This document shows, piece after piece, positions 63,299 through 64,000 of a stretch of DNA of 64,000 nt. Each line of letters begins with the position of its first letter. The first letter of the stretch is position 1. Source of the stretch: Shinella lacus (lineage in GTDB: Bacteria; Pseudomonadota; Alphaproteobacteria; Rhizobiales; Rhizobiaceae). The stretch is taken from positions 31,271 to 95,270 of the forward strand of contig NZ_WHSB02000005.1 in NCBI RefSeq assembly GCF_010994755.1, written 5' to 3'. Below the pieces are notes generated by a model, which worked only from the letters and a program-made list of their open reading frames with translations, had not been told where the DNA came from and ran no database searches. The position numbers were made by a program, and so were the translations under genes.

Positions 63299-63556
63299 TT
63301 AGCGGTCGTTGCGGTCGACGCCGCGGTAGTAGTCGCCGTTGGCCGGGCCGATGTTTTCCGTGCTCCGGGTGCTGGTCACCGCATCGCCGTTGCGAATGCT
63401 CTGCGTGGTGAAGCGGTCGATCTTCTGGCTGTGGGTCGGCTCGCGGGAGACACCGGAATAGTAGTCGCCGTCACCGCCGGCGAAGGCTGCAGTGCCGCCG
63501 AAAACGGAGGCGGCGATAAGGGCGGCAGCAAAGGTCGTGTTAAGGATCTTGGTCAT
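63299..63556 (-). CDS. DUF680 family exported protein (paralogue 2)
   Basis: 85 residues from ATG 63556 with AAGGACC upstream. Signal peptide MTKILNTTFAAALIAASVFG then GTAAFAGG; the mature part has two GDYY motifs (GGDGDYYSGVSREP and GPANGDYYRGVDRNDR). About half its residues match the neighbour at 62984-63247, so the two arose by tandem duplication. Unknown function. Confidence 0.82.
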   Translation of the reverse strand: MTKILNTTFAAALIAASVFGGTAAFAGGDGDYYSGVSREPTHSQKIDRFTTQSIRNGDAVTSTRSTENIGPANGDYYRGVDRNDR

Positions 63557-63918
63557 TGTGGTGGTCCTTTTCTATGCGCTTTTGATATGTCTCTGTTTCA
63601 AAACTGGCGGGTGAATTTCACCGCGGCCGCGTGACATCGCGCGCTGGTGGCGGGGTCGGTGCGGAGCGCTTTTCTGGGGCGTCCAGAGCGGTCTTTCGGT
63701 CGGCGCGCTTCGACATCGTCGTTTCCCATCAGTCTTCCGGGAGCGTTATGTCGCTCTCGTGAAATAAAGATGGTCCCTCAAATTGAAGGATGGAAGGGTC
63801 TAAAATTGGAAACAGGTGTCAACGTTTTCTGAACGATGAAAATCGTGTTCGGGCGATGCAACCGAACGCGTAGGAAAACGTGAAACCGTCCGGATGGACG
63901 GTATTCTGAGTGAAATGA
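63557..63918. other. Intergenic region before the ABC ATPase fragment
   Basis: About 360 nt with no convincing gene. Presumed promoter of the DUF680 pair lies at its left end. A small hairpin (ACCGTCC/GGACGGT, 63885-63902) lies near its right end, downstream of the ABC fragment. Confidence 0.6.
63885..63902 (-). terminator. Short hairpin downstream of the ABC fragment
   Basis: ACCGTCC, ATCC loop, GGACGGT followed by TTCACGTTTTCC on the minus strand: a modest terminator candidate 17 nt beyond the fragment's stop. Confidence 0.4.
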
Positions 63919-64000
63919 CTATCTTCGCAAGTTAGTGATTTCAATCGCCAAAAACCGGCGCATCTGCTGTTCGCCGCCGGAAAGCTGCGAGCCAAGGTTT
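63919..64000 (-). pseudogene. Fragment of an ABC-transporter ATPase, broken after the signature motif
   Basis: Runs off the right edge. On the minus strand the visible 26 codons read NLGSQLSGGEQQMRRFLAIE then ITNLRR and a stop. LSGGEQQM is the ABC signature of LivF/branched-chain amino-acid type ATPases; normal proteins continue another 60-100 residues through Walker B, the D-loop and the H-loop. Here the stop comes 13 residues after the signature, and no other frame continues the domain, so the gene looks truncated or disrupted. Confidence 0.7.

Noticed and set aside
1..64000. CRISPR array, prophage, integrase, transposase or rRNA operon
   Set aside because: No regularly spaced direct repeats, phage genes, recombinase motifs or rRNA sequences were seen.

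Overview
The window is chromosomal DNA of an alphaproteobacterium, most likely a member of the Rhizobiaceae (Rhizobium/Agrobacterium/Shinella/Ensifer relatives). I infer this from gene order (rimP-nusA-ylxR-infB; dnaX-ybaB and recR with the SRP RNA gene next to dnaX; murA-DUF2948-hisD-UPF0262-phosphatase-infA-maf-yacG-tRNA-Phe), from high-GC codon use, and from intergenic repeats of the kind common in rhizobia. I cannot fix the genus from sequence alone.

Region by region. (1) 1-4.6 kb, minus strand: translation/transcription operon rimP, nusA, ylxR, infB (infB runs off the left edge), with a promoter and a terminator-like hairpin in the rimP leader. (2) 4.7-17.1 kb: an MFS exporter, a lytic transglycosylase whose 5' end holds a 45-bp perfect inverted repeat, recR, a MOSC protein, a LysE exporter, ybaB, dnaX, the SRP RNA (ffs), a HIT protein with nudC, pheA, kdsB, a membrane-anchored cytochrome c and an AEC carrier. 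(3) 17.7-25.3 kb: an 1818-residue alpha-2-macroglobulin with a PAN/Apple-like N-terminus, followed 12 nt later by pbpC. (4) 25.5-36.5 kb, minus strand: leucine catabolism (liuA, liuB, ridA, liuD, liuE, liuC), preceded by a giant indolepyruvate ferredoxin oxidoreductase-type gene and an Lrp/AsnC regulator. (5) 36.5-40.8 kb: FAH-family enzyme, membrane protein, MFS exporter and divergent AraC regulator.

(6) 40.8-48.8 kb is the accessory part. It is visibly more A+T-rich and gene-poor, with two RTX (calcium-binding, type I secretion) proteins, a LuxR-type regulator, a DUF892 ferritin-like protein and several very small (38-68 residue) proteins, some of them single-span membrane proteins. Several of these genes are preceded by GGAAC-N18-TT, the promoter form used by the alphaproteobacterial general-stress sigma factor (RpoE2/EcfG). 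The block ends exactly at the 3' end of a tRNA-Thr gene.

(7) 49.0-55.0 kb, plus strand: core genes murA, DUF2948, hisD, UPF0262, low-Mr phosphatase family, infA, maf, yacG and tRNA-Phe. (8) 55.3-64 kb: a LysR regulator, an aminotransferase, a P-loop protein, galE, a chorismate mutase, a CIO-type cytochrome bd operon ending in a translationally coupled 37-residue DUF2474 peptide, two tandem DUF680 exported proteins, and at the right edge a fragment of an ABC ATPase broken just after its signature motif.

The most unusual material is the stress-promoter/small-protein/RTX block, the palindromic element inside the transglycosylase gene, and the terminator-like leader of the rimP-nusA-infB operon. 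No CRISPR array, prophage, integrase or transposase was seen.
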